A stretch of DNA of 64,000 nt. It comes from Brooklawnia propionicigenes. GTDB taxonomy: Bacteria > Actinomycetota > Actinomycetes > Propionibacteriales > Propionibacteriaceae. Shown here piece after piece: positions 45,839 through 55,949 of this stretch; position 1 is the stretch's first letter, and every line of letters starts with the position of its first letter. Below the pieces are notes generated by a model. The model saw only the letters and a program-made list of their open reading frames with translations. It made no database searches and was not told the origin of the DNA. The stretch is from assembly GCF_030297015.1 (NCBI RefSeq), contig NZ_AP028056.1, forward strand, positions 568,939 through 632,938, written 5' to 3'. The position numbers were made by a program, and so were the translations under genes.

Positions 45839-47635
45839 ATGGCGCATCTTCTCGGGGCTGAAGCCCTTCATCTGGAATATCCGACTCGCGTTGTCTTCGA
45901 CTCGGTGACCCTCGGTATCAACGAAGGCGACCGCATCGGCATCGTCGGCCGCAACGGCGACGGCAAGACCTCGCTGCTCGGGATGCTGGCGGGGCGAATC
46001 GAACCACAATCCGGGCGTGTGACGCGCCGCGGCGGCGTCCGGTTCGGTGTGCTGGGCCAAGGTGATGATCTTGACCCGGCTGCCGCGGTGGCTCAGGTCA
46101 TCGTCGGCGAGCGTGCCGAGCATGAGTGGGCCGGCGACCCGGCGATCCGCGACGTGATCGGCGGACTTGTCTCCGACATCCCCTGGCAGGCACGAATCGG
46201 CGAGCTCAGCGGTGGGCAGCGTCGCCGGGTGGCGCTGGCCGCCCTGCTGGTGGGCGACTGGGACCTGATCGCGCTGGACGAGCCGACCAACCATCTCGAT
46301 GTCGAGGGAATCGCCTGGCTGGCCGACCATCTGAAACATCGCTGGCCGAAGGATTCTGGTGGTCTGTTGGTGATCACCCACGATCGCTGGTTCCTGGACG
46401 AGGTCTGTACCCAGACCTGGGAGGTCCATGACGAGGTCGTCGAGCCGTTCGAAGGCGGCTACGCCGCTTACGTCCTGCAGCGCGTCGAGCGGGACCGGAT
46501 GGCTGCCGCCAGCGAAGCCAAGCGCCAGAACCTGCTGCGCAAGGAGCTGGCCTGGTTACGCCGGGGCGCCCCGGCACGCACCTCGAAGCCGCGGTTCCGC
46601 ATCGATGCCGCGAACCTGCTCATCGAGGACGTGCCGCCGATCCGCAACCCCATCGAACTCCAGCGCCTCGCGGTGGCCAGACTCGGCAAGGACGTGGTCG
46701 ATCTCGAAGGCGTCGGGATGCGCTTCGGTGAGCACGAAGTGCTACGAGAAGTCACCTGGCGCATCGGCCCGGGTGAACGCACCGGCATCCTCGGCGCCAA
46801 CGGCGCCGGCAAATCGACCCTGCTCGGACTGATCAGCGGCGCGCTCAAGCCGACCAGCGGACGCGTCAAGCGCGGCAAGACGGTGCGGATCGGGACTCTC
46901 GATCAGCAGTTCTCGCAGCTGTCCCAAATCGGCGCCGAGCGCGTCCGCGACGTCTTGGCCCAGACCAAGACGACCTTCACGATAGACGGCAGGGACCACA
47001 CCCCGGCGCAACTTCTCGAACGCCTTGGCTTCGCCCGTGAGCATCTCGCTGCTCGGGTGGACGAGCTGTCCGGCGGCCAGAAGCGACGGCTGCAGCTGCT
47101 CCTGTTGCTGTTGAGCGAGCCCAACCTGATCATCCTGGACGAACCCACCAATGACGTCGATTCGGAGATGCTCACGGCCATGGAGGACCTGCTCGATTCG
47201 TGGCCGGGGACGCTGATCGTGGTCTCGCACGACCGATACCTGCTGGAGCGCGTGACCGATCAGCAGTATGCGATTCTGGACGGACGCCTACGCCACGTCC
47301 CCGGTGGCGTGGACGAGTACCTCCGGCTTCGTAGCGAGCAGGATGCCGCGCACGCCACCGATCGTCCGGATGTGGCCTCGCAGCCCGGCAGCGAGCAGCC
47401 CACCGGAGCCGTGTCGGGCGCGCAACGCCACGCCGCGCAGAAGGAGATCTCCTCGATCGAGCGCCGCCTGGACAAGTTGACGGCCACCATTGAGGCCGTC
47501 CATCAGCAGATGGCCGAGGACGATCCGAGCGACTACGAGCGACTGCAGCAACGCGCCGATGAGGTTCGAGAACTCGAGTCGGAGGTCGAGCAACTGGAGG
47601 AACGCTGGCTCGAACTGTCGGAGCAGATCGCCTGA
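45839..47635 (+). CDS. ABC-F protein (Uup-like)
   Basis: A 598-residue soluble tandem ATPase of the ABC-F family, which acts on ribosomes rather than as a transporter. Domain 1 has GRNGDGKTSLL, the signature LSGGQRRRVAL and DEPTNHLD; domain 2 has GANGAGKSTLL, LSGGQKRRLQL and DEPTNDVD. The linker between them is charged (KRQNLLRKELAWLRRGA). The C-terminal 90 residues form a coiled coil like that of Uup, which binds nucleic acid. There are no membrane segments. Role (ribosome rescue, DNA or antibiotic protection) is not decided by sequence. Confidence 0.92.
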   Translation: MAHLLGAEALHLEYPTRVVFDSVTLGINEGDRIGIVGRNGDGKTSLLGMLAGRIEPQSGRVTRRGGVRFGVLGQGDDLDPAAAVAQVIVGERAEHEWAGDPAIRDVIGGLVSDIPWQARIGELSGGQRRRVALAALLVGDWDLIALDEPTNHLDVEGIAWLADHLKHRWPKDSGGLLVITHDRWFLDEVCTQTWEVHDEVVEPFEGGYAAYVLQRVERDRMAAASEAKRQNLLRKELAWLRRGAPARTSKPRFRIDAANLLIEDVPPIRNPIELQRLAVARLGKDVVDLEGVGMRFGEHEVLREVTWRIGPGERTGILGANGAGKSTLLGLISGALKPTSGRVKRGKTVRIGTLDQQFSQLSQIGAERVRDVLAQTKTTFTIDGRDHTPAQLLERLGFAREHLAARVDELSGGQKRRLQLLLLLLSEPNLIILDEPTNDVDSEMLTAMEDLLDSWPGTLIVVSHDRYLLERVTDQQYAILDGRLRHVPGGVDEYLRLRSEQDAAHATDRPDVASQPGSEQPTGAVSGAQRHAAQKEISSIERRLDKLTATIEAVHQQMAEDDPSDYERLQQRADEVRELESEVEQLEERWLELSEQIA

Positions 47636-47713
47636 TCCCCACAAGATCAAACTGGGCACCGGCCCGGCGAGCGGGCAGGATAAACTGGCACAGAGCTTGA
47701 GGGAGGTCGGACA

Positions 47714-48721
47714 GTGGCTGAACCGAACCAGACGCCCAGTCTGGTTGACGTGGCCGCGCGGGCCGGCGTCTCCCCCACGACCGTGTCCCGGGTGCTGAAC
47801 AACCGCGGCTATCTCAGTCAGCGCACCAAGGATCGGGTGGCCCAGGCCATCGAGGAACTCAACTACCGACCGAATGAAGTCGCCCGGGCCCTGTTGGGTC
47901 AGCGAACGAAGATGATCGGGGTCATCGTCCCGACCGTGGCGCTGCCCTTCTTCGGCGAGGTTGTGGTCTCGCTGGAGCATGCGCTGGAGCAACACGGGTA
48001 CCGGCTCTTGTTGTGCAACAGCCTCGGACGGGCCGACCTTGAGCGCGAATACCTCGATCTACTGATCAGCAACAGGGTGGACGGCATCATCTCGGGTGCC
48101 CACAATGACGCGATTCCCGAGTACGCCGACATCAAGCTGCCCCTGGTGACCATTGACCGGCAACTCGCCCCGCAGATTCCCAACGTCCGCTGCGACAACG
48201 AAGCCGGCGGACGCATGGCCACGGAGTTGCTGCTTCGTCGCGGGTGCCGGCATCCCGCCTTGTTGACATCGACCTCGTCACCGCGGAACATGCGCGAAGC
48301 CGGATACCGCGCGGTGCTTGCGGAGGCCGGCATCGAACCGATCGTCGGCACCGTCAACTTTCACACGCCCGAGCCGCGCCGAACCCAGCAGATCGACGCC
48401 TGGCTCAGCCGTTGGTTGCCGAACGTCGACGGGGTGTTCGCCACCGACGATCTGATGGCCGGGACCGTGCTGGAATGGGCCGCGCAATCGGGCGTCGCGG
48501 TCCCCGATCAGCTCCGCGTGGTCGGCTTCGATGGCACCGAGGCGATCCGGCGGGCCTTGCCGGGACTGTCCACAGTGCGCCAGCCGATCCGCCTCATCTG
48601 TCGCGGGGCGACCGATCTCCTGCTTTCCCAGATCGACAACCACGCGTTCAGCGCGGGCGACCAACAGCGAATCAAACCCCTGGAGTTCCCGGTCAGTCTT
48701 TTCGAGGGACGAACGACCTAG
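47714..48721 (+). CDS. LacI-family regulator, probably of sucrose use
   Basis: A 335-residue repressor. The helix-turn-helix is LVDVAARAGVSPTTVSRVLNN, and the hinge is NYRPNEVARAL. A periplasmic-binding-protein-like sensor domain fills the rest. It lies convergent with the PTS gene, and the likely targets are the two CAATCGATTG sites at 50921 and 52477 that flank the sucrase gene. It has no such site in its own promoter. The GTG start at 47714 is preceded by GGGAGG. Confidence 0.88.
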   Translation: MAEPNQTPSLVDVAARAGVSPTTVSRVLNNRGYLSQRTKDRVAQAIEELNYRPNEVARALLGQRTKMIGVIVPTVALPFFGEVVVSLEHALEQHGYRLLLCNSLGRADLEREYLDLLISNRVDGIISGAHNDAIPEYADIKLPLVTIDRQLAPQIPNVRCDNEAGGRMATELLLRRGCRHPALLTSTSSPRNMREAGYRAVLAEAGIEPIVGTVNFHTPEPRRTQQIDAWLSRWLPNVDGVFATDDLMAGTVLEWAAQSGVAVPDQLRVVGFDGTEAIRRALPGLSTVRQPIRLICRGATDLLLSQIDNHAFSAGDQQRIKPLEFPVSLFEGRTT

Positions 48722-48792
48722 CCATGTTCCGGACTCCCGACTGTGTACACGGCGGCGAGATCGAGCGAAGACGCGCCGATGACCGGACAAAA

Positions 48793-48838
48793 GCCGATGG
48801 CGAGGGCTCACACCCGAAGGTGAGTCCTCGCCATCGGC
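48793..48838. terminator. Bidirectional hairpin terminator
   Basis: A 19-bp stem (48793-48811 with 48820-48838) with one G-U type mismatch and an 8-nt loop, between the convergent LacI and PTS genes. Confidence 0.85.
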
Positions 48839-48864
48839 CGGACAGAGGCGTCTGATGCTGGCTG

Positions 48865-50850
48865 CTAGACCAGCGCGAGATCCTTCTGCGTGACCTCGAG
48901 CATCTCGTCGCCCGCCTCAACCGGCCGGGAAGCGGCTGCTGTCACGCCACCGAACTTCTGCGCGTTGGTGACGACCACGGGGGTGGTGAGGTCGTAGCCG
49001 GCAGCAGCAATTGCGTCCCATTCCGGTTCCACGAGCACCTGTCCGCGGTGCACGCGGGTGCCCACCTTGACCTTGGACGCGAAGTGCTCGCCCTTCAGTT
49101 GAACCGTGTCCATGCCGATGTGGATCAGTAGTTCCACACCGCTGTCAGCCCGCAGGCCCACCGCATGACCGGTCGGGAAGGCAACGATCACCACTCCGTC
49201 CACCGGGGAAACCACGGGTCCGCCCTCAGGAACCACTGCAGCACCTGGGCCGAGCAGTCCACGGGCAAATGTCGGATCCTTGACGTCGGTCAGCCCGACG
49301 AGCCGGCCCTTGATGGGTGCCGTGATCTTCAGGTCGACCGGGCCACCGATGGGCACCTGCGAGATCGCCGCCGTCTCCAGAGCCGCTTCGGAGGCAGCCT
49401 GCTCTGCTTCCTCCTCCTCAACAGTCTCATCGACATGGGTACCGGCGAGCGAGGCCTTGCCACGAGAGCGGGCATAGGTGAAGGTGATGCCGAACGAGAG
49501 CGCGAAGGTCACCCCGAGGGCCACCAGGAACATCGGGATGTCCGAGGCTCTGATCGAGACGAAGCCGAGGAGCCCGGCTGCGCCGAGCGCAATCGCCTTC
49601 ACATTGAAGATGCTGACCAAGGCGCCTCCGACGGCGGCCGAACCGATACCGATGAAGAACGGCCAGCGCAGTCGCAGGTTCACGCCGAAGATCGCGGGCT
49701 CCGTGATGCCCATCAACGCCGAGGCGGCGGATGCACCGGCCAGGCCCTTCAGCTTGCCTTCGTGAGCGCAGAGGAAGACCGCCAGCGTTGCCGCGCCTTG
49801 GGCGACGTTGGCCATCGAGGCGATCGCGAAGATGAAGGAACCGCCCTGAGCGATCAGGGACAGCTCGACGGCCGGGAAGCTCTGATGCAAGCAGGTGACC
49901 ACGATCGGCGAGTAAACCAAGCCGAACAACAGCCCGCCCAGGAAGCCGGTGGAGTCATACAGCCACTGCAATCCGAAGGTGATCCCGTCGCCGAGGGACC
50001 GGGTCAGCGGGCCCACGATGACGAACGCCAGGAAGCCGGTCACGATCATGGTGATCAGCGGGGTCAGCAAGAAATCGACGGTGCCCTTGAGCCTGCGGTG
50101 CAACCACTTCTCGGTGGTGGCGAGCAGGAAGCTGATCGCCAGTGTCGGGACGACCTGGCCCTGATAGCCAGCCTGAGCGACCTGCAAGCCGAAGAGATTC
50201 CAGTAGGTCATCGTTCCGTCGTTGACGGCGGCGGCGACGTTCCAGCCGTTCACCAAAGAAGGCATCACCATTGCCGCGCCCATCGCAGCACCGAGGTAGG
50301 GGTTGCCGCCGAAGCGTTTGGTGGCGGAGAAGCCGATCAGCACGGGCAGGAATGCGAACGGTGCGCTCGCGAACAGGTTGATCATCGCCGCCACATCGGT
50401 GATGGCGGGAACCATCTCCACGACCGATTGCGGTCCGACCAGCCCCGGGGCTGTCAGCACGTTGTTCAACGCCATCATCAGGCCACCGGCGATCAATGCC
50501 GGCAGAATCGGCACGAAGACGTCGGCCAGCACCTTGATGAACCGGATGACCACGTTGGACTTCTGCCCGCCCTCTTGCTTGGCCTCGTCCTTGCTCACCT
50601 CCCGGACGCCGGACTTGGTCAGGTTCTCGTAGACGGTGTCGACGTCACCTGGGCCGATGATGATCTGAAACATGCCACCCGCGGAGAACGTGCCCTTGAT
50701 GTCGGGGTCCTCGTCGAGGGTTGCGGTGTCAATGAGTTGATCGTCTCTGAGGACGAGCCTCAGCCGCGTAGCGCAGTGCGCTGCCGCTGTGATGTTGTCG
50801 GGACCGCCGACCGCTTGGAGAACGGTCTGGGCGACTCTGGCGTGGTCCAT
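48865..50850 (-). CDS. PTS permease EIIBCA, sucrose-type
   Basis: A 661-residue transporter that imports and phosphorylates a sugar, most likely sucrose. The EIIB phosphocysteine is in [10 protein letters not shown] near residue 26; the EIIC channel spans about residues 100-470 with ten or so membrane segments; the EIIA histidine is in [12 protein letters not shown]. Pairing with a GH32 sucrose-6-phosphate hydrolase supports sucrose, with trehalose as an alternative. An AGGAGG at 50861-50866 precedes the ATG at 50850. The gene starts downstream of a promoter with a CAATCGATTG operator. Confidence 0.9.
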   Translation of the reverse strand: MDHARVAQTVLQAVGGPDNITAAAHCATRLRLVLRDDQLIDTATLDEDPDIKGTFSAGGMFQIIIGPGDVDTVYENLTKSGVREVSKDEAKQEGGQKSNVVIRFIKVLADVFVPILPALIAGGLMMALNNVLTAPGLVGPQSVVEMVPAITDVAAMINLFASAPFAFLPVLIGFSATKRFGGNPYLGAAMGAAMVMPSLVNGWNVAAAVNDGTMTYWNLFGLQVAQAGYQGQVVPTLAISFLLATTEKWLHRRLKGTVDFLLTPLITMIVTGFLAFVIVGPLTRSLGDGITFGLQWLYDSTGFLGGLLFGLVYSPIVVTCLHQSFPAVELSLIAQGGSFIFAIASMANVAQGAATLAVFLCAHEGKLKGLAGASAASALMGITEPAIFGVNLRLRWPFFIGIGSAAVGGALVSIFNVKAIALGAAGLLGFVSIRASDIPMFLVALGVTFALSFGITFTYARSRGKASLAGTHVDETVEEEEAEQAASEAALETAAISQVPIGGPVDLKITAPIKGRLVGLTDVKDPTFARGLLGPGAAVVPEGGPVVSPVDGVVIVAFPTGHAVGLRADSGVELLIHIGMDTVQLKGEHFASKVKVGTRVHRGQVLVEPEWDAIAAAGYDLTTPVVVTNAQKFGGVTAAASRPVEAGDEMLEVTQKDLALV

Positions 50851-50914
50851 GGAATATGTTCCTCCTCGAACAGTGCACCCATCGATGAATCACGTGGATT
50901 GCTTCTTGGGAAGA

Positions 50915-50944
50915 AGTATGTCAATCGATTGATATACTTGTCAA
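50915..50944 (-). promoter_or_regulatory. PTS gene promoter overlapping the operator
   Basis: On the minus strand, TTGACA at 50939-50944 and CATACT at 50915-50920 are 18 bp apart. The operator lies between them. Confidence 0.6.
50921..50932. promoter_or_regulatory. Candidate LacI operator at the PTS gene
   Basis: TCAATCGATTGA is a perfect 12-bp palindrome with the central CpG step typical of LacI-family operators. It sits between the -35 and -10 of the PTS promoter, so binding would block transcription. Confidence 0.75.
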
Positions 50945-50967
50945 CGTCTCTTCCGAAATCGGTCTCG

Positions 50968-52413
50968 TCAGCTCACGGTGATCGCAGCAGCGGAACCCAC
51001 GGCGAGCGTCCCACTGGTAGCGACGGACACCGTGAACTCGCCGGGCTCCAGGTAGCTGCGCAGGCTGAAGACGGCCTGGCCGTCGCCGACGAACAGTTCG
51101 GTGACGGAACGGTCATGCACCAGTTGGACGCGCAGCCGGTCATCGCCCGGCACGCTGATCGTCCTCGTCCCACCGTGCGGGTAGCGGGTGGCGCTGCGGT
51201 CGACAGTCAACCGGCCCTTCTCGAAGTGGCAGGTCACCTCGCTCGCGCCGCTCGCGAGTTGCAGCTGCCAGCCGGACGCAGCCGACTGATCGACCTCCAG
51301 ATCGAGCACGAAGGATCGCTGATCGGTCAGCTCCGCGATCTCGACCGCACAGTCACGCATCGTCGAGCCTGCGACAGCCAGCCTCTGTGCGGTCGTGGCG
51401 CTCGACGGATCGAGGTCCGGCGCGGCAATCCGCTGACGCAGCCGGCCATCACGCACGGTCAGCCTGCGCGGGACACTCAGCGTGTGCACCCAGCCGTGCT
51501 CACTCAGCGACGGCTGGTCATCCTCCGAGGCATTGCCGAGCCAGCCGAGCAGCACCGGCGCAGCGTCCTCGTGGCCGGCCCGGGCAAACGTCTGCGGCGC
51601 ATAGAACTCGAAACCATGATCGAGTTCCACGAACTCACCGGCGCCCCGCAAGGCCCGGCCATCCCACTCCCCGATGATGTAGCCACAAGGGAAGATGTTC
51701 CGGAAACTGTCGCCGATCGGTCCGACGCCCTGAGGGCAGAAGATGAGCACGTCCCAGTACTTGCCGGTGACCTCGTCGGGAATGCGCAGCAGGTTCGGGC
51801 ACTCCCACATGTATCCGAAGCTGTCGAAGCGGCCATCGGCGTCGGGCAGCTCCAGCTCGCCCACCAGGTCCCAGGCCCGCAGATCGTGCGAGTGATACAC
51901 CAGGACACAGCCGGTGAGATCGTCCCGCTGGGCACCGATGCACATCCGCCAGTGGTCGCCTTCGGCGACCACCTGGGGATCACGGAAGTGAGCGGTGTAG
52001 CCGGGCGGCGGTCCGGCGATCAGCGGATTGTCCGCGTCCTTGACGAAAGTCACCAGGTCGGAGCTGGTCACCAGGCACTGGTAGCTTTCTCGCTCCCCGG
52101 CGTCGGTCTTCACATTGCCGGTGTAGTGAAACCAGACGTCACCATCGTGGACGATCGCGCCCCCGGAATAGGCGCCGCAGCGGTCGTACCAGCTGTCCGG
52201 ATAGATCGCCGGCCGATGATGGCGCCAATGCACCAGGTCTTCGGACGAGGCGTGTCCCCAGTGCACCAGCTTGTCCTGCGGGAAGCCGGGTCCGTACTGG
52301 AAGAAGGCGTGGTAGACGCCGTCGGCCACCACCAGGCCATTGGGATCGTTCAGCCGCCCCCGCGCCGGCGCGAGGTGAAAGCATGGATAATCAGGATCGG
52401 TGCTGGTCAGCAT
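50968..52413 (-). CDS. scrB: GH32 sucrose-6-phosphate hydrolase
   Basis: A 481-residue enzyme that cleaves sucrose 6-phosphate inside the cell. The nucleophile aspartate is in RLNDPNGLV, the RDP motif is FRDPQV, and the acid/base glutamate is in WECPNLL. A C-terminal beta-sandwich domain completes the GH32 fold. The ATG at 52413 is preferred; the longer frame to 52494 runs into the operator. No strong ribosome site decides the start. It is transcribed toward the PTS gene with its own promoter. Confidence 0.9.
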   Translation of the reverse strand: MLTSTDPDYPCFHLAPARGRLNDPNGLVVADGVYHAFFQYGPGFPQDKLVHWGHASSEDLVHWRHHRPAIYPDSWYDRCGAYSGGAIVHDGDVWFHYTGNVKTDAGERESYQCLVTSSDLVTFVKDADNPLIAGPPPGYTAHFRDPQVVAEGDHWRMCIGAQRDDLTGCVLVYHSHDLRAWDLVGELELPDADGRFDSFGYMWECPNLLRIPDEVTGKYWDVLIFCPQGVGPIGDSFRNIFPCGYIIGEWDGRALRGAGEFVELDHGFEFYAPQTFARAGHEDAAPVLLGWLGNASEDDQPSLSEHGWVHTLSVPRRLTVRDGRLRQRIAAPDLDPSSATTAQRLAVAGSTMRDCAVEIAELTDQRSFVLDLEVDQSAASGWQLQLASGASEVTCHFEKGRLTVDRSATRYPHGGTRTISVPGDDRLRVQLVHDRSVTELFVGDGQAVFSLRSYLEPGEFTVSVATSGTLAVGSAAAITVS

Positions 52414-52473
52414 CACTGGCAAACCAGGCGAGTCGTCAGTAACTCCTATCACGGTGGTTACTATAGCTGAAAC

Positions 52474-52489
52474 TGCCAATCGATTGACA
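52474..52489. promoter_or_regulatory. Candidate LacI operator at scrB
   Basis: TGCCAATCGATTGACA shares CAATCGATTG and the following AyATAC with the PTS operator. It overlaps the likely -35 of the scrB promoter (TATAGT is the probable -10 at 52462-52467). Confidence 0.72.
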
Positions 52490-52638
52490 TACATCGGTGA
52501 GACATTTCGACCCTGTCGAACCGGTCAAGAACCCCGTCGGCTGTGAACCACCAGAGATCAACCACCGCCTCGGCCGTGCCGAGGACGACATCAAAGGTGC
52601 GGTAGGGTCCTGCACAGGCAAGCGGAAGAGGAACGGCA

Positions 52639-54120
52639 ATGACCACGGCGGAGATCATCAGGCTGCTTGCACTGTGCGCACACATCATCTTCGGATTCGT
52701 CGCCGCGGTGGTCATCTCTTTGCGACGCAAGCCCGCCACAGCGATCGCCTGGATCCTGACGATCGTGTTCATCCCGATTCTGGGCGCGGTCGCCTTCTTC
52801 CTGGTCGGCTTCGGCAGGCTTCCCAAAGCGCGCCGCGACAAGCAGCGCGCGGTGAGCACCCGGATGCTCGAGCGCTCCGGCGTGTCGGACCACGTCGCCG
52901 GGCCGGGCGTCCCTGATTGGCTCGATACCGCCGTCGTGCTCAACCAGCGGCTGGGCGCGCTGCCCATGGTGACCGGCAGCAGCACGATCCTCATCGAGGA
53001 CTACCAGGGTTCCCTCGATGCGATGATCGCCGACATCGATGCGGCGCAGGAGTTCGTCCACGTCGAGTTCTACATCCTCGTCCGCGATCAGACCACGCGC
53101 CCGCTGTTCGATGCGCTCGCCCGCGCAGTTGAGCGCGGCGTCGCCGTCCGGGTGCTGTCGGATTTTGTCTCGGGGCTGATGTTCCCCCGGCGAAAGGAGA
53201 CCATCCGGGCGCTGCGCGAGATGGGAGCGCAGTGGCATCCGATGTTGCCGCTGCGTCCCTGGCGAGGCCAGTGGCAGCGCCCCGATCTGCGCAATCACCG
53301 CAAGCTCGTGGTGGTGGACGGACGGGTGGGCTACACCGGATCGCAGAACCTCATCGACGAGACCTACCTCAAACCCAAGAACGTCAAGCGCGGGCTGCAT
53401 TGGCTCGAACTCATGGTGCGTCTGGAGGGTCCGATCGTCGGCGAACTCGACGCCGTCTTCGTCACCGACTGGTATTCCGAGACCGAAGAGCTGCTGTCCT
53501 TGGAAACCCACGCGTCCGGCGCATCCGAAGACGCACCCTCGGGCTCGGGCAGCGCCGAGCTGGTCCGAAGCGTCGATGCGCAGGTCATTCCGAGCGGCCC
53601 GAGCTTCGAGAACGACAACAACCTCAAGTTGTTCATCATGCTGATCCACAACGCCCGCAAACGGATCAGCATCACCAGCCCATATTTCGTCCCCGACGAG
53701 TCGACGATGATGGCACTGGTCACCGCGGCCTCACGCGGCCTCGATGTCGAGCTGTTCGTCTCGGAGATCGCCGATCAGCTCCTGGTGGCCCACGCGCAGC
53801 GCTCGTACTACGCCGAACTTCTCGATGCCGGCGTGGCGATCTGGCTCTACCGCGCGCCAACCGTCCTGCACTCCAAGCACTTCACCATCGACGACGACAT
53901 CGCCGTGATCGGGTCGAGCAATATGGACATCCGGTCGTTCAGCCTGAACATGGAGGTGTCGGTACTGGTCAGCAGCCGCGAGTTCACCGACCGCATGCGC
54001 ATCGTCGAAGACCACTACCGGGCGCAGAGCTTTCGTCTCGACGCGGACGAATGGGCGCGCCGACCGCTGGGCGGAAAGGTGCTGGACGGCCTGGCCCGGC
54101 TCACCTCCGCCCTGCAGTAG
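52639..54120 (+). CDS. cls: Cardiolipin synthase (phospholipase D family)
   Basis: A 493-residue membrane enzyme that makes cardiolipin from phosphatidylglycerol. Two N-terminal membrane segments precede the catalytic part. The two HKD sites are NHRKLVVVDGRVGYTGS (first) and HSKHFTIDDDIAVIGSSN (second); both have the needed His, Lys and Asp. No close neighbour suggests regulation. It is divergent from scrB, with the scrB promoter and operator in the 225-nt gap. Confidence 0.92.
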   Translation: MTTAEIIRLLALCAHIIFGFVAAVVISLRRKPATAIAWILTIVFIPILGAVAFFLVGFGRLPKARRDKQRAVSTRMLERSGVSDHVAGPGVPDWLDTAVVLNQRLGALPMVTGSSTILIEDYQGSLDAMIADIDAAQEFVHVEFYILVRDQTTRPLFDALARAVERGVAVRVLSDFVSGLMFPRRKETIRALREMGAQWHPMLPLRPWRGQWQRPDLRNHRKLVVVDGRVGYTGSQNLIDETYLKPKNVKRGLHWLELMVRLEGPIVGELDAVFVTDWYSETEELLSLETHASGASEDAPSGSGSAELVRSVDAQVIPSGPSFENDNNLKLFIMLIHNARKRISITSPYFVPDESTMMALVTAASRGLDVELFVSEIADQLLVAHAQRSYYAELLDAGVAIWLYRAPTVLHSKHFTIDDDIAVIGSSNMDIRSFSLNMEVSVLVSSREFTDRMRIVEDHYRAQSFRLDADEWARRPLGGKVLDGLARLTSALQ

Positions 54121-54134
54121 GCGCGTCGATCGGC

Positions 54135-55826
54135 TCAGCGGAACATCACGCGGGTGGCCTTGGCGAGCACCCGTGGATCCTTCTCGTAGTGGTGAAGCTT
54201 GGTCAGCGGCAGATCGAGTCCGAGCAGTGTGTAGACGGCGACCTGTGCGCAGCGCACCGAGTACTGCTCGGTGAAGACCATGTCGAACGGCATCTCGGCG
54301 AACTGGCTGATGAAGGCCAGGTTCTTGGAGCCGGCCGGTACGACGAGCGGACGATCGAGCGTCGTGCGCTGGTTGAACAAGGCTGACGCGTACGGCATGT
54401 GGGCCGGCACCACATTGACGACCGTCGCCATCAACTCATCGGTGCGGTTCGAGATCGGATCAGCCGTGGTGTCGATGCGCCCCAGATGTCCGAGGGTCTC
54501 CAGCAGCATCTCCCGCCCGGTCATCTCGATGAACGGCTTGTCGATGAAGTCGCCGTGGCGGCGCGGGTACAGCGCGTAGCCCCAGAAGACGCCTTCCTCC
54601 GGCTTCTGCGCATGGTAGTGCGGCTGGTGATGCACGACCAGCGAGATCAGCGGAGTCGAGTCGACGAAGGTATTCAGCGCATTGCCGGGCAGCTGCCGGG
54701 TCAACCGGGAGATCTCGTTGATCAGCCGGTGGTCGGAGGTCGTGACGGTGAAGCTCGTCCACTCCGACTGAGTGCGATCGTTGAAGAACTTGTCGGGGTT
54801 GCCCAGATTGTAGAAGCGCTCCGCGGCCTGCTTCCACAGCAGAGCCGACGGTGCATACCGCTGGTCCTCGACGATTGCGGTGTCCAGATCGCCGATCGAG
54901 GTGGAATCGGTGATCGAGCCATTGGTGTCGAAGACCAGATCGTCGGGGCCGACCTCGATCATGGCCTCGGCGTCGGCGTTGTGGACCTCGACGTACTTGA
55001 GGCCGGTCACGATGATGTCGTCGCGCAGCGGGGTGTCGGCGAAGACGAACTCGGTCACCTTCCGGTTGTTGATGAAAGTGACACCCTGTCCCTGCAGGTA
55101 GCTGCGCATCGGCAAGATGACCGATTCGTACTGGTTGTACGGGGTTCGGGTGACGCCTTCCAGCGTGTTGATCCGCGAGAACTCCAGGATCATCCGGTTC
55201 ATGTAGCGGCGCAGTTCGGCTACCGAGGAGACATCCTTGAACGCGAACGTGGTCTGCCACATCCACCAGAAGTTCGTCTCGAAGAACTCCGGGGTCTCGG
55301 CGAACCACTCGCGAATCGAGATGTCGTCGAGTTCATGCTCGCGCGACTCGGGCAGCATCATGAGCTTGGTCAGCAGATAGCGCTGCTTGTTGGTGAACTG
55401 CATGTGCCGGTATCCGTTCGGTCCGCTCACCCGCAGCCCGTTCGAGTCAATCAGCCGACCGATGTCCTTGGTCGGATGGGCATGGTCAAAATCAAGAATC
55501 TCCTCGGTGACCGATTTGCCGGGGTGGTCAAGCGAGGGCACGCTGCCCAGGACATCCCAGAAGTTCTCGTAGGTCTCCTCGTTGAGCATGCGCCCACCGC
55601 GGTTGAGGTAGCCCCGGGAATTGCTCAGTGGGCCATAGCCGTATTCCGTTTCGAAGTCCTTGGTCGCGGCGCCATCGTTCGCGCCGTGGGTATCGAGCCC
55701 CAGCATCGTGATCTGGTGGCCGTCCCAGCCACCGTCGCGAATCAAGTAGACAGCGGCCGCGAGGTTCCCGATCCCCGTCCCGATCATGTATGCGTTGCGA
55801 GTCATGCGAGTTGTCTCAACTTTCAC
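54135..55826 (-). CDS. ohyA: Oleate hydratase
   Basis: A 563-residue FAD enzyme that adds water to cis double bonds of fatty acids such as oleate and linoleate, often detoxifying host fatty acids. The FAD motif is GTGIGNLAAAVYL; FETEYGYGPLSNSRGYLNRGGR is shortened here to EYGYGPLSNSRG, a family hallmark, and NQRTTLDRP and QFAEMPFDMVFTEQYSVR (ends EMPFDMVFTEQ) are conserved near the C-terminus. The GTG start at 55826 follows an AAAGGA ribosome site; a further ATG lies seven codons in. It is divergent from a TetR regulator. Confidence 0.93.
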   Translation of the reverse strand: MKVETTRMTRNAYMIGTGIGNLAAAVYLIRDGGWDGHQITMLGLDTHGANDGAATKDFETEYGYGPLSNSRGYLNRGGRMLNEETYENFWDVLGSVPSLDHPGKSVTEEILDFDHAHPTKDIGRLIDSNGLRVSGPNGYRHMQFTNKQRYLLTKLMMLPESREHELDDISIREWFAETPEFFETNFWWMWQTTFAFKDVSSVAELRRYMNRMILEFSRINTLEGVTRTPYNQYESVILPMRSYLQGQGVTFINNRKVTEFVFADTPLRDDIIVTGLKYVEVHNADAEAMIEVGPDDLVFDTNGSITDSTSIGDLDTAIVEDQRYAPSALLWKQAAERFYNLGNPDKFFNDRTQSEWTSFTVTTSDHRLINEISRLTRQLPGNALNTFVDSTPLISLVVHHQPHYHAQKPEEGVFWGYALYPRRHGDFIDKPFIEMTGREMLLETLGHLGRIDTTADPISNRTDELMATVVNVVPAHMPYASALFNQRTTLDRPLVVPAGSKNLAFISQFAEMPFDMVFTEQYSVRCAQVAVYTLLGLDLPLTKLHHYEKDPRVLAKATRVMFR

Positions 55827-55860
55827 TAGCAGCGACGTCCTTTGCGGACTAACAAAACTG

Positions 55861-55884
55861 ACTGTACTCTATTTAGAGTGCAGT
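55861..55884. promoter_or_regulatory. Near-perfect 24-bp palindrome, likely TetR operator
   Basis: Left arm ACTGTACTCTA and right arm TAGAGTGCAGT flank TT; only one pair is mismatched. It lies between the divergent oleate hydratase and TetR start codons, where a TetR dimer could repress both. Confidence 0.8.
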
Positions 55885-55949
55885 CCGAAATGCTACTATG
55901 CCGCACATAGGGATCTTTCGGGGAAACCCCTGCGGAAGAACGAGGTGAG

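Noticed and set aside
49165-52470. 1101-codon open frame antisense to the PTS and sucrase genes
   Set aside because: It spans two genuine genes and their promoter on the other strand and has no recognisable domain.
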